From JBBQNJ01 sp038329845 (GTDB lineage Bacteria; Planctomycetota; Phycisphaerae; Tepidisphaerales; Tepidisphaeraceae), in the NCBI GenBank assembly GCA_038329845.1, contig JBBQNJ010000006.1, positions 20,161 through 84,160 of the forward strand: a DNA stretch of 64,000 nt. The letters run 5' to 3'. Shown in pieces: positions 26,204-34,649 of this stretch. Every line of letters starts with the position of its first letter. Positions within the stretch are counted from its first letter, which is position 1. Under the pieces are notes generated by a model that was not told the DNA's origin, made no database searches, and saw only the letters and a list, made by a program, of their open reading frames with translations. Both the position numbers and the translations under genes were made by a program.

Positions 26204-27343
26204 CTAATTGAACATCTCTTTCAGCTTATCGAGAAATCCCTTGCGCTGGGGCATGGTGTCATGCTCTTCGGTCTGGGCGAACTCCCGCAGCAGTTGCCGC
26301 TGGCGATCGTTGAGCTTGCGGGGAATCTCGATCAGCAATTGCACCAGTTCGTCGCCGTGGCGGCCCGATCGGATATCGATCAGGCCTTTGCCCTTGAGCT
26401 TGATGACCTCGCCATGCTGGGAACCGGGAGGGATTTCCAATTGCTCGGTCCCCATGAGGGTGGGCACATCGAGGGTGGCGCCCAAAGCGGCCTGGGTGAA
26501 ACTGATGGGCACCTGGCAGACGACGTCGTTATTATGGCGGCTGAAGATCGGATGCGGCTTGATGGCGATGTAGCAATGCAGGTCGCCGGGGGGTGAGCTG
26601 GTCTCGCCGCACTCGCCTTCGCCGACGATGCGGATCGCCTGGCCTTCATGGACGCCGGCGGGGATTTTCACCGTCACCACCCGGCGGCGCGCCTGCCGGC
26701 CCGATCCGCGACAGGTGGGACAGTATTCGCGGATCACGGTCCCGCGCCCGCGGCAATTGGGGCAGGCGGTGACCATCCGGAACATCCCCCCGAACCCCTG
26801 CTGCGCCACCCGCCCCTGACCGCCGCACTGCACGCAGACCACCGGCGATGAGCCCGGCTTGGCACCGCTGCCCTTGCAAGTTTCACACAGGTCCTGCTTC
26901 TCAAATTCGATGCTCTTCTCGGTCCCTGTGGCCACCTCGGCCAGGGTTAACTCGACCTGGGTCTCCAGGTCATATCCGCGCGAGGCGCTGCGACGTTGCC
27001 CGCGCCGGCCGCCGCCGCCACCGCCCCCGCCGCCGAAGCCGCCGAGGATGTCGTCGAACATCGAGAAGATGTCCCCGACGTCCATGTGCGAAAAGTCATG
27101 CTGGCCGTGGATGCCGGCATGGCCGAACTGGTCGTAACGGCGTCGTTTCTCATCGTCGCCAAGAACCTCGTAGGCCTCGGCGCATTCCTTGAACTTCACT
27201 TCCGCCGCCGCGTCCCCCGCGTTGCGGTCGGGGTGGAACTTCATCGCCAGACGCCTGTAGGCACGCTTGATCTCCTCGCCGGCGGAAGTCCGCGAAACGC
27301 CCAGCACTTCGTAATAATCGCGCTTGGTAACCGCCACAGTCAA
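26204..27343 (-). CDS. dnaJ: Chaperone protein DnaJ
   Basis: A full-length 379-residue type I DnaJ. The J domain is at 9-75 with HPD at 37-39. A Gly-rich linker (FGGGGGGGGG) leads to the zinc domain with four CxxCxGxG motifs: CETCKGSG, CVQCGGQG, CPNCRGRG and CPTCRGSG. The C-terminal substrate domains contain GDLHCYIAIKPHPIFSR and LKGKGL, and the end is KGFLDKLKEMFN. It recruits DnaK to unfolded clients. Order dnaJ then grpE, with dnaK elsewhere, is unlike the common grpE-dnaK-dnaJ operon. The fucosidase gene upstream ends 52 bases before it on the same strand. Confidence 0.97.
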   Translation of the reverse strand: MTVAVTKRDYYEVLGVSRTSAGEEIKRAYRRLAMKFHPDRNAGDAAAEVKFKECAEAYEVLGDDEKRRRYDQFGHAGIHGQHDFSHMDVGDIFSMFDDILGGFGGGGGGGGGRRGQRRSASRGYDLETQVELTLAEVATGTEKSIEFEKQDLCETCKGSGAKPGSSPVVCVQCGGQGRVAQQGFGGMFRMVTACPNCRGRGTVIREYCPTCRGSGRQARRRVVTVKIPAGVHEGQAIRIVGEGECGETSSPPGDLHCYIAIKPHPIFSRHNNDVVCQVPISFTQAALGATLDVPTLMGTEQLEIPPGSQHGEVIKLKGKGLIDIRSGRHGDELVQLLIEIPRKLNDRQRQLLREFAQTEEHDTMPQRKGFLDKLKEMFN

Positions 27344-27395
27344 TCTACCTCGGGGGGTTGAACCAGAAATCTCGCATCAAGCGACGGCGGACTGA

Positions 27396-28400
27396 TCACG
27401 CCGTCGTTTGCATCCGCTCGAAGTTGCGGCGCAGGCGCATCAGCGCCTCAACGAACATCGAGGGGATCACACCGTGCTTGTCAGGCGGCACATCCAACAG
27501 CAAGTTGGCGTTTCTCGCCTGACAAAGCAATCGCATCCCGAGCAAGTCGTTGTCGGATCGCGACCGATCGTTCTCGACAAAGAACCACTCATTCCCAATC
27601 GGATCGCAAACTTCCCCGGCTATATAAAAATCCCGAGTCGAGCCAACCGATTCGCCGACCCGATGCCAGGGGTTGTATCCTCGATTGCTGCTGGGAAGCC
27701 ATCGCTCGATGGTCATCACATCGGTCGGCCAGGTGTAGTTGAACTTCAGTTCGCTGCCATCGCTAAGCCCCTGGTTCATCACAACCAGCGCCTGCGGCTG
27801 GAGCCGGGCGATCTGCTCGTACTGCGCCCGCCGCCCCTCATGGCCGAGGGGGCCGGGAATGTCGATCCACATCTCGACGAGCGGGCCATATTGCGTGAGC
27901 AGTTCCTCGACCTGGCGAAGTTGGAAATCACGATACGCCTGCGTGGTGAACGCCTTTTCCCAGCCGGCGAGCGTGGGAGTCATCGATCCCAGCAGGTGAT
28001 GATTATCCCAGGAACAGTAATAAAACGCCGGCTTCACGCCCCTGCGCTCACAGGCGCTGACAAACGCCTGGCAGACATCGGTGGTGTTGCTGCTGGTGGC
28101 GACGGTGTAATCGGTGTGTCGGCTGGGCCACAGACAATGTCCCGAAACGTGCTTGGCCGTCAGCACCGCGTATTGCATCCCCGCGTCGCGGGCGACGCCA
28201 ATCCATTGGTCCACATCGAGCCGATCGGGCGCGTAATCCATCGAGGGCCGATCGCCCAGGGAAAGCTCCACCCCGTCGAAAGTACTCATCCCGAAGTGGA
28301 TGAACATCCCGTACTCGAGCGCTTCCCAGCGATGCAGCGCCTCGAGCGACAACCGCTGAGCGCCTTGGGGCGGGTTGTGCGTTTCAGGAGCCAACTTCAT
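27396..28400 (-). CDS. GH29 alpha-L-fucosidase-like enzyme
   Basis: A 334-residue glycoside hydrolase of family GH29, without a signal peptide and thus cytoplasmic by sequence. The start (ALEYGMFIHFGMSTFDG), AGMQYAVLTAKHVSGHCLWP and VKPAFYYCSWDNHHL are family landmarks. The nucleophile Asp is expected at D180 in LVEMWIDIPG, where most relatives read WFDG. The protein ends shortly after the barrel (NLLLDVPPDKHG) and lacks the usual C-terminal beta domain. It is a second, shorter paralogue of the gene at 36569. The position between groEL1 and dnaJ seems accidental. Confidence 0.88.
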   Translation of the reverse strand: MKLAPETHNPPQGAQRLSLEALHRWEALEYGMFIHFGMSTFDGVELSLGDRPSMDYAPDRLDVDQWIGVARDAGMQYAVLTAKHVSGHCLWPSRHTDYTVATSSNTTDVCQAFVSACERRGVKPAFYYCSWDNHHLLGSMTPTLAGWEKAFTTQAYRDFQLRQVEELLTQYGPLVEMWIDIPGPLGHEGRRAQYEQIARLQPQALVVMNQGLSDGSELKFNYTWPTDVMTIERWLPSSNRGYNPWHRVGESVGSTRDFYIAGEVCDPIGNEWFFVENDRSRSDNDLLGMRLLCQARNANLLLDVPPDKHGVIPSMFVEALMRLRRNFERMQTTA

Positions 28401-28444
28401 ACACTGGCAACGTATTAGTCATGTGCCTACGAATATCAATGGCC

Positions 28445-28490
28445 AAGACACGAGGCGTGTTCGGTTGCTCCGGACGACATCTCGTGTCTT
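28445..28490. repeat. Stem-loop between groEL1 and the fucosidase gene
   Basis: AAGACACGAG (28445-28454) pairs perfectly with CTCGTGTCTT (28481-28490). No T-run follows on the minus strand, so it may act as an mRNA-stabilising or attenuating structure and not a classic terminator. Confidence 0.55.
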
Positions 28491-28526
28491 CGCACCGCCT
28501 GGCTCGGCGTACTCATGCCGCCCGCG

Positions 28527-30158
28527 TCACACCACCGCGCCCGCGACCGGTTCGCCGGGTTTGCCGTCCTTTTCCTTCAGCTCGGTGATCAGCACGTCGG
28601 TGGTCAGGGCCAACCCGCTCACCGACGCCGCGTTCAGCAGCGCCGTCCGCGCGACCTTGGTCGGGTCGATGATGCCCAGCTTGAGCATGTCGCCATACTC
28701 GCCATTCGCGGCGTTGTAGCCGAAGTTCACGTTCTTGTTCTCGAGTATCTCCGCGACGACAACCTCGCCGTCCTCGCCGGCGTTGTCGGCGATCTGGCGG
28801 GCCGGGCTTCGCAGGGCCTCGGCGACGATGTCGAAGCCGATCTTCTCATCGCCGCGAGCCTGGCGCTTGGCGTTCTCGACGGCCTCGATGGCGCGGAGGA
28901 ATGCAACCCCCCCGCCGGGGACGATCCCTTCTTCCGCCGCCGCCCGCGTGGCGTGCAACGCATCGTCGATCATATCCTTGCGTTCCTTCATCTCGGTTTC
29001 GGTGTTGGCCCCGGCCTTGACCACCGCCACGCCGCCGGTGAGCTTGGCCAGACGCTCCTGGAGCTTCTCGCGGTCATAGTCGCTCGTGGTCGATTCGATC
29101 TGGCGGCGGATCTGGTCGGTCCGGGCGTCGATGTCCTTCCTCTTGCCAGCGCCCTGAACGATCAGGCATTTGTCCTTGTCCACTACGATGCGCTTGGCCT
29201 GGCCAAGCTGTTCGACCTCGATATTTTCCAGCTTCAGGCCCAGGTCTTCGCTGATGAAGCTTCCGCCGGTGATCGCCGCGAGGTCGCCCATCATCGCCTT
29301 GCGACGATCGCCGAAGCCGGGTGCCTTGACCGCGCACACGTTCAACACGCCGCGCAGCTTATTTACCACCAATGCCGCCAGCGCTTCGCTTTCGACATCT
29401 TCGGCGATGATCAAGAGCGGCTTGCCGCCGGTGACGATCTTGTTCAATAGCGGCAGCAGTTCAGCGAGATTGCTGATCTTCTTCTCATGGATCAACACGT
29501 AGGCGTCTTCGAGAACCGCTTCCAGCGTCGTGGTATTGGTCAGGAAATATGGCGAAAGGAATCCCTTGTCTAACTGCATCCCCTCGGTGTATTCGAGCAC
29601 CGATTCGGTTCCCTTGCCTTCGTCAACAGTGATCACGCCTTCCTTGCCGACCTTTTCCATCGCGTCGGCCATCAACTGTCCGATGGTCGCATCGCCATTG
29701 GCGCTGATCGTCGCCACGCGTTTGTAGTCCTCGTGGCCCTTGACCTTCTTCGAGATCGCGGTGATCGCGTCGGCGGCAACCTCGGCGGCTTTAAGAATCC
29801 CGCGCTGGATGATCACCGGATTGGCCCCGCCGGCGGTGACGTACTTGAGGCCTTCAAGATAAATCGCCTCGGCCAGGACCGTGGCGGTGGTCGTCCCGTC
29901 GCCGGCCACGTCGCCGGTCTTGCTGGCGACCATGTTGACCAGCTTCGCGCCCATGTTGGCGAACGGCTGAGGCAGCTCAATCTCCTTCGAGACGGTCACG
30001 CCGTCCTTGGTGATGCGCGGGCTGCCATACGACTTCTGCAAGATCACATTTCGCCCGCGCGGGCCGAGCGTTGCCTTGACGGCCCTGGCGAGCTGGGCCA
30101 ATCCCCCGGCGATCTCCGCCCGGGCATCGGACTCAAATTTCATCTGTTTCGCGGCCAT
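28527..30158 (-). CDS. groEL: Chaperonin GroEL, paralogue 1 (no GGM tail)
   Basis: A 543-residue 60-kDa chaperonin. The start at 30158 (MAAKQMKFESDARAEIAGG) has a GGAGA box 6 bases upstream. ATP-site segments are complete: TLGPRGRNVILQKSYGSPRI, VAGDGTTTATVLAEAI and GIVPGGGVAFLRAIEA. The C-terminus ends ELKEKDGKPGEPVAGAVV instead of the Gly-Gly-Met repeats of housekeeping GroELs, so the cavity floor would differ. It follows groES after 168 bases on the same strand. With the second groEL at 32123 it suggests a divided chaperonin system. Confidence 0.96.
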   Translation of the reverse strand: MAAKQMKFESDARAEIAGGLAQLARAVKATLGPRGRNVILQKSYGSPRITKDGVTVSKEIELPQPFANMGAKLVNMVASKTGDVAGDGTTTATVLAEAIYLEGLKYVTAGGANPVIIQRGILKAAEVAADAITAISKKVKGHEDYKRVATISANGDATIGQLMADAMEKVGKEGVITVDEGKGTESVLEYTEGMQLDKGFLSPYFLTNTTTLEAVLEDAYVLIHEKKISNLAELLPLLNKIVTGGKPLLIIAEDVESEALAALVVNKLRGVLNVCAVKAPGFGDRRKAMMGDLAAITGGSFISEDLGLKLENIEVEQLGQAKRIVVDKDKCLIVQGAGKRKDIDARTDQIRRQIESTTSDYDREKLQERLAKLTGGVAVVKAGANTETEMKERKDMIDDALHATRAAAEEGIVPGGGVAFLRAIEAVENAKRQARGDEKIGFDIVAEALRSPARQIADNAGEDGEVVVAEILENKNVNFGYNAANGEYGDMLKLGIIDPTKVARTALLNAASVSGLALTTDVLITELKEKDGKPGEPVAGAVV

Positions 30159-30215
30159 TTTTTCTCCAATTGCTGAATATCTGTACGGCTGCACCCTGGC
30201 ACCTTTCGTGCCTGC

Positions 30216-30290
30216 GTGCCTGTGCGCTTAGTCTCGGTTCCTGTGCGCTTAGACTCTGTGCCCGAGCGCTTCGCTTCTGTGCCTTTAACG
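30216..30290. repeat. 21-bp tandem repeat in the groES-groEL1 spacer
   Basis: About 3.5 degenerate copies of a 21-bp unit (GTGCCTGTGCGCTTAGTCTC, plus G) at 30216, 30237, 30258 and 30279. It occupies the short spacer between groES and groEL1. It may be a polymorphic spacer, with no gene in it. Confidence 0.65.
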
Positions 30291-30326
30291 GCCTGCCTCG
30301 GTGCGTTTGGCGTCGCGCTTTGGCGA

Positions 30327-30620
30327 TTATTCCAACACCCCGAGGATGTCGCTCTCGCGGAGAATGACGAACTTTTCCCCGTTCACTTCCACATCCGTCC
30401 CGGAGTACTTGCCATAGTAAACGGTATCGCCGGGCTTCACGCCCAGTTCCATCCGCTTGCCCTTGTCGTCCAGCTTGCCCGGACCGGCGGCGATCACCTT
30501 GCCCTTGGTCGGCTTTTCCTTGGCCGTATCCGGCAACACGATCCCGCTGGCGGTCTTGGTTTCCGCCTCCGACTGCTTGACCACAACGCGATCCCCGAGG
30601 GGTTTAAGTTTGATTGCCAT
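30327..30620 (-). CDS. groES: Co-chaperonin GroES
   Basis: A 97-residue GroES. The start at MAIKLKPLGDRVVVK fixes the N-terminus, with GGAG 9-10 bases and AAAGG 3 bases upstream. The mobile loop (SEAETKTASGIVLPDTAKEK) has the Ile-Val-Leu tripeptide that docks on GroEL, and GKVIAAGPG and VLFGK-equivalent VYYGKYSGTDV are present. It is the cap for the GroEL ring. It precedes groEL1. No CIRCE inverted repeat (TTAGCACTC-N9-GAGTGCTAA) was found in the 80 bases upstream, so HrcA control is not supported. Confidence 0.97.
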   Translation of the reverse strand: MAIKLKPLGDRVVVKQSEAETKTASGIVLPDTAKEKPTKGKVIAAGPGKLDDKGKRMELGVKPGDTVYYGKYSGTDVEVNGEKFVILRESDILGVLE

Positions 30621-30699
30621 TGCCTTTGTCTCCAATGTTCCCGATGGCCACGCCATCGTTTGTTTATGCTAGATTTTTCGCCGCCGCCGGCCCGCCCCA

Positions 30700-31026
30700 C
30701 TATGCCCCGCGAATGATCTCAACCACCGCGTTGCGGACTTCAAGACCAACCGCAGCGGTCAATCGAGCCACTCGCTTGGCCACGACGCTGCGGTGTGCCG
30801 TGAAGAGCTTGCCCGGCCGAGCATAGCCGGTCAGGTTCAGCCCGCCGGCCGTGAAGCTCTCATCGATCAACTCGATCGCCCGGGCGTCCGCGGCTCGGTT
30901 ACTCGTCACCTGACAGGCGACGAAATCATCCCGCCCCACATTCGCCAGAACCACCGCCGGACGCAACTTGCTGCCCGTCAGATCGCTGAACGGAAAGTGC
31001 AGCACAACGACATCGCCGGCGGTCAT
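30700..31026 (-). CDS. PemK/MazF-family toxin
   Basis: A 108-residue protein of the PemK/MazF endoribonuclease toxin family. The N-terminal GDVVVLHFPFSDLTGSKLRP carries the motif GDVV..PF.D..G.K.RP, with VVLAN in the next strand and a conserved QVTSNR. The C-terminal GYARPGKLFTAHRSVVAKRV is typical. It would cut mRNA unless neutralised. Its ATG overlaps the stop of the preceding antitoxin gene by four bases, a usual toxin-antitoxin arrangement. It is an unrelated insertion between groES and the DUF2442 gene. Confidence 0.9.
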   Translation of the reverse strand: MTAGDVVVLHFPFSDLTGSKLRPAVVLANVGRDDFVACQVTSNRAADARAIELIDESFTAGGLNLTGYARPGKLFTAHRSVVAKRVARLTAAVGLEVRNAVVEIIRGA

Positions 31027-31286
31027 CGCTCGTCCTCATCCAACGCGGACAACTCCGACAGATGCTTCCATGCCCGGTCTTCGGCAGGCACCAGCCAATC
31101 GGCCAGGGCCGACTCGCCCAGGACCGCCGCCTCGTTAAACTCCGCCAGATCATCGAGGATCGTCACCAAGGCCCGGGCGGGTGCCTGCAAGGCGAGCGGC
31201 TCTCGCAACTTCACCAAACCGTTACGGTCTATAGTCGCCTCAACGGTCCGAAGCACTGCATTCACCTTCTCTCCAGCAGCGGACAT
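31023..31286 (-). CDS. Putative antitoxin of the PemK/MazF pair
   Basis: An 87-residue protein. Its first half reads RTVEATIDRNGLVKLREPLA and then RALVTILDD, the pattern of small antitoxins that pair with PemK-like toxins (an AbrB/DUF104-like beta strand domain). The acidic C-terminal half (EDRAWKHLSELSALDEDER) probably wraps the toxin. It overlaps the toxin start by four bases, antitoxin first, which supports the assignment. The upstream spacer of 105 bases to the DUF2442 gene should contain its promoter, and the antitoxin may repress it. Confidence 0.8.
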   Translation of the reverse strand: MSAAGEKVNAVLRTVEATIDRNGLVKLREPLALQAPARALVTILDDLAEFNEAAVLGESALADWLVPAEDRAWKHLSELSALDEDER

Positions 31287-31391
31287 CCTGCGACCACAAG
31301 CCGCCTAAAACTCAAATTACGGCCAATCAAGCAAATATCCACTCCCAGACCTTTCCAGCTCAGCGACTACTACAAATCCTCTCAACTATGA

Positions 31392-31820
31392 CTACGATGC
31401 CTTCCGCCGCCCTTTTCTCGCCACGAAGCGGCGTCGCTCGTGCTCTCCGATATCCACCCCCACCTTCACCAGATACTCTGCGACATCGGGCGGCAGCGCC
31501 ACGGTTTTGACCGGCGGCAGCTTGCCTTTCACGTAGTAGCTCAGCCATCGCCGAAAAGACCTCAGACTCTCCCCGGAGCGGCGACCCGCCAGGATGCCTT
31601 CGTAGCTGAGATCCTCATCCAAATCAGGCCAGTGCAATCCAATCGCACCAATCTCCACGTTCCGACGATGCCCCGGCGATGCGTAGGCCAACCGGGCAAA
31701 CCACGAGAGAGGCAGCGAGACCACACGTCCATCAGTGAACTCGACGGTCAGGTGATGGGTCGTGACCACCACGTTCGGGGCGATCAACTCACGCGAGTTG
31801 TCATCTGCCGAAGAACTCAT
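31392..31820 (-). CDS. DUF2442 domain protein
   Basis: A 142-residue protein with a DUF2442 domain: TTHHLTVEFTDGRVVSLPLS then WFARL, and IGLHWPDLDEDLSYEGILAG. The C-terminal part is a helix-rich, basic tail (SFRRWLSYYVKGKLP, then RRRFVARKGRRKAS), possibly DNA-binding. DUF2442 genes are usually found after a DUF4160 gene and the pair is thought to act as a toxin-antitoxin-like module. Here the ATG lies within the last 20 bases of a DUF4160 frame that carries a stop codon, so the partner may be dead. Confidence 0.85.
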   Translation of the reverse strand: MSSSADDNSRELIAPNVVVTTHHLTVEFTDGRVVSLPLSWFARLAYASPGHRRNVEIGAIGLHWPDLDEDLSYEGILAGRRSGESLRSFRRWLSYYVKGKLPPVKTVALPPDVAEYLVKVGVDIGEHERRRFVARKGRRKAS

Positions 31821-32040
31821 GCCACTGCCTCAACAGCCAAGGATGGTTCAACTCCACGAGCCGAACTACATGCCGCAACTCCTAACCGGAGAAACCGTTG
31901 TTCTTGTTCACCTCTGGCGGCATCCGCAGCCAGATTCTCGCGTTCATCCGATCCCGCGTCACATGCACATGCGGTGGTTCGTGCCCGTCGGCGGCAAAAA
32001 AACCGAACCGATACGGCCCAATCCGCAAGATCGTTGGCAT
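31801..32040 (-). pseudogene. DUF4160 gene with an in-frame TAG
   Basis: The minus strand from ATG at 32040 reads MPTILRIGPYRFGFFAADGH and EPPHVHVTRD, the DUF4160 signature, for 52 codons. A TAG at 31884-31882 then replaces a sense codon before ELRHVVRLVELNHPWLLRQW and HEFFGR, the normal C-terminal half, ending at TGA 31801. Everything else is intact and in one frame, so the damage is a single nonsense change or a sequencing error. The stop overlaps the DUF2442 start by 20 bases, as in intact pairs. Confidence 0.85.
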
Positions 32041-32122
32041 CTTGGATCGGACCCGCTTTCAGGGGAGCACGGAAACCGCGAAACGCATGACATACGGTTC
32101 ACCGTCTCTCACCTGTCAACGA

Positions 32123-33823
32123 CTAAAAGTCATCCATGCCGCCGCCCATTCCGCCCATGCCACCCATTCCGCCCATGCCACCCATACCACCCATGCCACC
32201 GCCGTGATCGTGGCCAGAGGGTTCGGCTTTCTTCCTGGGCTTCTCGGCGACGATGCAATCGGTGGTCAGCAGCAAAATGGCAACCTCAGCGGCGTTCTGA
32301 AGCGCCGTCCGCTCGACTTTGGTCGGCGTGATGATTCCCGCCTTCACCACGTCCACATACTCGCCCGTTAACGCGTTGAAACCTTCGTTGTCCTTCGATT
32401 CCATCACCCGGCGGACCACCACGCTGCCAGACTCACCGGCGTTTTCGGCGATCTGCCGAAGCGGCGCGGTCAGCGCCTGGCGAACGATCTTCACGCCCGC
32501 GGCCTCGTCGCCCTCGAGCTTGAGGTTCGATCCGCCGTTCAGCGCCTTCATCGCCCGCACCATCGCCACTCCGCCGCCGGGGACGATCCCTTCCTCGACC
32601 GCCGCCCGCGTCGCGTGCAGTGCATCTTCGATCCGGGCTTTCTTTTCCTTCAGTTCCGCCTCCGTCGCGGCGCCGACGTTGATCTGCGCCACGCCGCCGG
32701 CCAGCTTCGCCAACCGTTCCTGCAACTTCTCGCGGTCGTAGTCGCTGGTCGTCGTTTCGATCTCGCGGCGAATCTGGGCGATCCGGCCCTGAATGGCCGA
32801 GGTCTCGCCAGCGCCTTCGATGATCGTGGTATTCTCGTTATCGATCCGCGCCAGCTTAGTGGTGCCCAGGTCGGTCAACTCGACCTTGTCCAGCTCGACG
32901 CCCAGATCCTTCATGATCGCCCGACCGCCGGTCAGGACCGCGATGTCCTCGAGCATGGCCTTGCGACGATCGCCGTATCCGGGCGCCTTCACCGCCGCCA
33001 CGTTCAGAATGCCGCGGAGCTTGTTCACCACCAGCGTCGCCAGGGCCTCACCCTCGACATCCTCGGCGATGATCAGCAGCGGGCGCTTGACCTTCTGAAT
33101 CTTCTCCAGCAGAGGAATGAGCTTGGTCGCCGAGGAAATCTTGTCCTCATAGACCAGGACGAAGCACTTCTCCAACTCGCAGATCATCTCGTCGGGGTTG
33201 GTCACAAAGTTCGGCGAGAGCAGCCCGCGGTCGAACTGCATCCCCTCAACCACGTCTACGTACGTCTCCAGGCCCTTGCCTTCCTCGACGGTGATCACGC
33301 CGTCCTTGCCGACTTTCATGAACGCATCGGCCATGATCGTGCCGATCTCGCGGTCGTTGTTGGCCGAGATCGACGCGACGTTGGCGATGTCATCCTTCTT
33401 GGTCAGGTCGATGGGCTTGCTGCGCTTGGACAGGTCGGCGACCACGGCGGTGACGGCCTTGCGGATGCCGCGGGCCATCGCCATCGCATCGGTTCCGGCA
33501 GTCAGGAGGCGCGAACCATCCTTGAAGATGGCCTCGGCAAGCACCGTCGCGGTGGTCGTGCCGTCGCCGGCCACATCCGAGGTCTTGCTCGCGGCCTCTT
33601 TGACCAGCTTGGCGCCGATATTCTGATATTTGTCGGAGAGTTCGATTTCCTCGGCGACCGTAACCCCGTCCTTGGTAATCGTCGGCGCGCCCCACCCCTT
33701 GTCGATGACCGCATTGCGTCCGCGGGGACCCAGAGTCGCCTTGACGGCGCGGGCCAACTTCGTCACACCCTCGAGAAGCGCGTTGCGCGCCTCGGTATCA
33801 AAGGCCAGCATTTTCGCGGCCAT
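32123..33823 (-). CDS. groEL: Chaperonin GroEL, paralogue 2 (GGM tail)
   Basis: A 566-residue GroEL. An AAGGAG box lies 8 bases before the ATG at 33823. It has intact ATP-site segments (TLGPRGRNAVIDKGWGAPTI, VAGDGTTTATVLAEAI, GIVPGGGVAMVRAM). Its tail is the usual Gly-Gly-Met repeat (GGMGG repeated) ending GGGMDDF, preceded by a His-containing GHDHGGG. This makes it the more canonical of the two paralogues, although groES lies beside the other. No CIRCE element was seen upstream of it. Confidence 0.97.
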   Translation of the reverse strand: MAAKMLAFDTEARNALLEGVTKLARAVKATLGPRGRNAVIDKGWGAPTITKDGVTVAEEIELSDKYQNIGAKLVKEAASKTSDVAGDGTTTATVLAEAIFKDGSRLLTAGTDAMAMARGIRKAVTAVVADLSKRSKPIDLTKKDDIANVASISANNDREIGTIMADAFMKVGKDGVITVEEGKGLETYVDVVEGMQFDRGLLSPNFVTNPDEMICELEKCFVLVYEDKISSATKLIPLLEKIQKVKRPLLIIAEDVEGEALATLVVNKLRGILNVAAVKAPGYGDRRKAMLEDIAVLTGGRAIMKDLGVELDKVELTDLGTTKLARIDNENTTIIEGAGETSAIQGRIAQIRREIETTTSDYDREKLQERLAKLAGGVAQINVGAATEAELKEKKARIEDALHATRAAVEEGIVPGGGVAMVRAMKALNGGSNLKLEGDEAAGVKIVRQALTAPLRQIAENAGESGSVVVRRVMESKDNEGFNALTGEYVDVVKAGIITPTKVERTALQNAAEVAILLLTTDCIVAEKPRKKAEPSGHDHGGGMGGMGGMGGMGGMGGMGGGMDDF

Positions 33824-34236
33824 GCAAGCATCTCCTTTCGCCTGGAAAGCGTCTTGATAATTCGATTTTCACTCGTCGAGCCGACCCGCCGGCCGTCGCC
33901 GGACCTCAGGATACGGACCCACCGTCCACCGCGGCCAACGCCGCCGATGCACGTCTTGGCCTACACAAAGCCGATGCCGCAAGACGACAATTCCAAGCCG
34001 GCCCTATCTTAGCTTCTTAACTGGATTTATATCCCACCATTTTCGACAGGTGTTTCTCGTCGCCTGCCACGCTGGCAGGTGGCTTGGCGATCGCCTGTCG
34101 AACGGTTGCCAATGTGGCAGAAGCAGCCGGAAGAGAAAAAGTCGGAAAAATCGGCGACCCAGTTGGGTTTATAACGTCTGGGACGATTATTCGGCGAGGC
34201 CCCCGCCCGCCCCGCCGCCCGCGCACCCCCCGCGCC
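33824..34236. other. Intergenic region, no confident gene
   Basis: Upstream of groEL2. A minus-strand open frame at 34017-34271 gives an 84-residue peptide (Arg-rich start, then VINPTGSPIFPTFSLPAASA) that I do not recognise and would not call. The right part is a GC-rich, Pro-rich low-complexity stretch (34195-34260). The groEL2 promoter must lie here but no convincing box pair was found. Confidence 0.4.
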
Positions 34237-34371
34237 CTACGCCAGCGCCGGCGGCCGACGTCGCCGCGCATAGTGTCTCACAGCCAAAACCACGATCAAA
34301 TATGGAGCAAAAACCGCAAATCCATGGACCCCGGCAAAGTACGTCAGAAGTAGGAACCGCAGGGATCGCAT
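34237..34371 (-). CDS. Possible small membrane peptide
   Basis: A 44-residue frame beginning MRSLRFLLLTYFAGVHGFAV and continuing FAPYLIVVLAVRHYARRRRP. It has one hydrophobic stretch of about 22 residues followed by a positively charged end, a plausible single-span membrane peptide. AGGGG abuts the ATG, too close to be an ideal ribosome site. The frame is open upstream to 34653 but the extra part has no recognisable features. It is not a known family to me; the call rests on the hydrophobicity pattern only. Confidence 0.3.
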   Translation of the reverse strand: MRSLRFLLLTYFAGVHGFAVFAPYLIVVLAVRHYARRRRPPALA

Positions 34372-34649
34372 CCCCTGATCATACCCGATTTCTATCCACA
34401 ATTGAGTCTTCGTTTTAGCGCCAGGCGCTTTTTCATGGCCATGATTCACAGGCTGCACGGGATGCGCGGGATGCACAGGATAATACTTGCATTCCTGGCC
34501 ATGCGGCGCCGATGTCAATCCTGTTGATCCTCGTCCGATTATGGGGCGCAAGCCGCCATCGGCCGTGCAACAAGCCTTCGTCCCGTCTGCACGACTGGAG
34601 ATGGCTTTGACACCGGATTCGGGTCGGCTGTGGTCATGGGACAACTTGT
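34372..34649. other. Intergenic stretch, nothing recognised
   Basis: A short tandem-like string of CAT/GTGC units (about 34450-34480, TGCACGGGATGCGCGGGATG) is the only structure seen. It lies downstream of the TPR-like gene, and I see no terminator with a T-run. Confidence 0.4.

Noticed and set aside
30621..30699. CIRCE element expected upstream of groES
   Set aside because: No TTAGCACTC-N9-GAGTGCTAA or close variant is present; the same holds for 33824-33900 upstream of groEL2.
34017..34271. Minus-strand open frame of 84 codons
   Set aside because: It has an Arg-rich low-complexity start, no ribosome site and no recognisable family; it overlaps the GC-rich repeat-like stretch.
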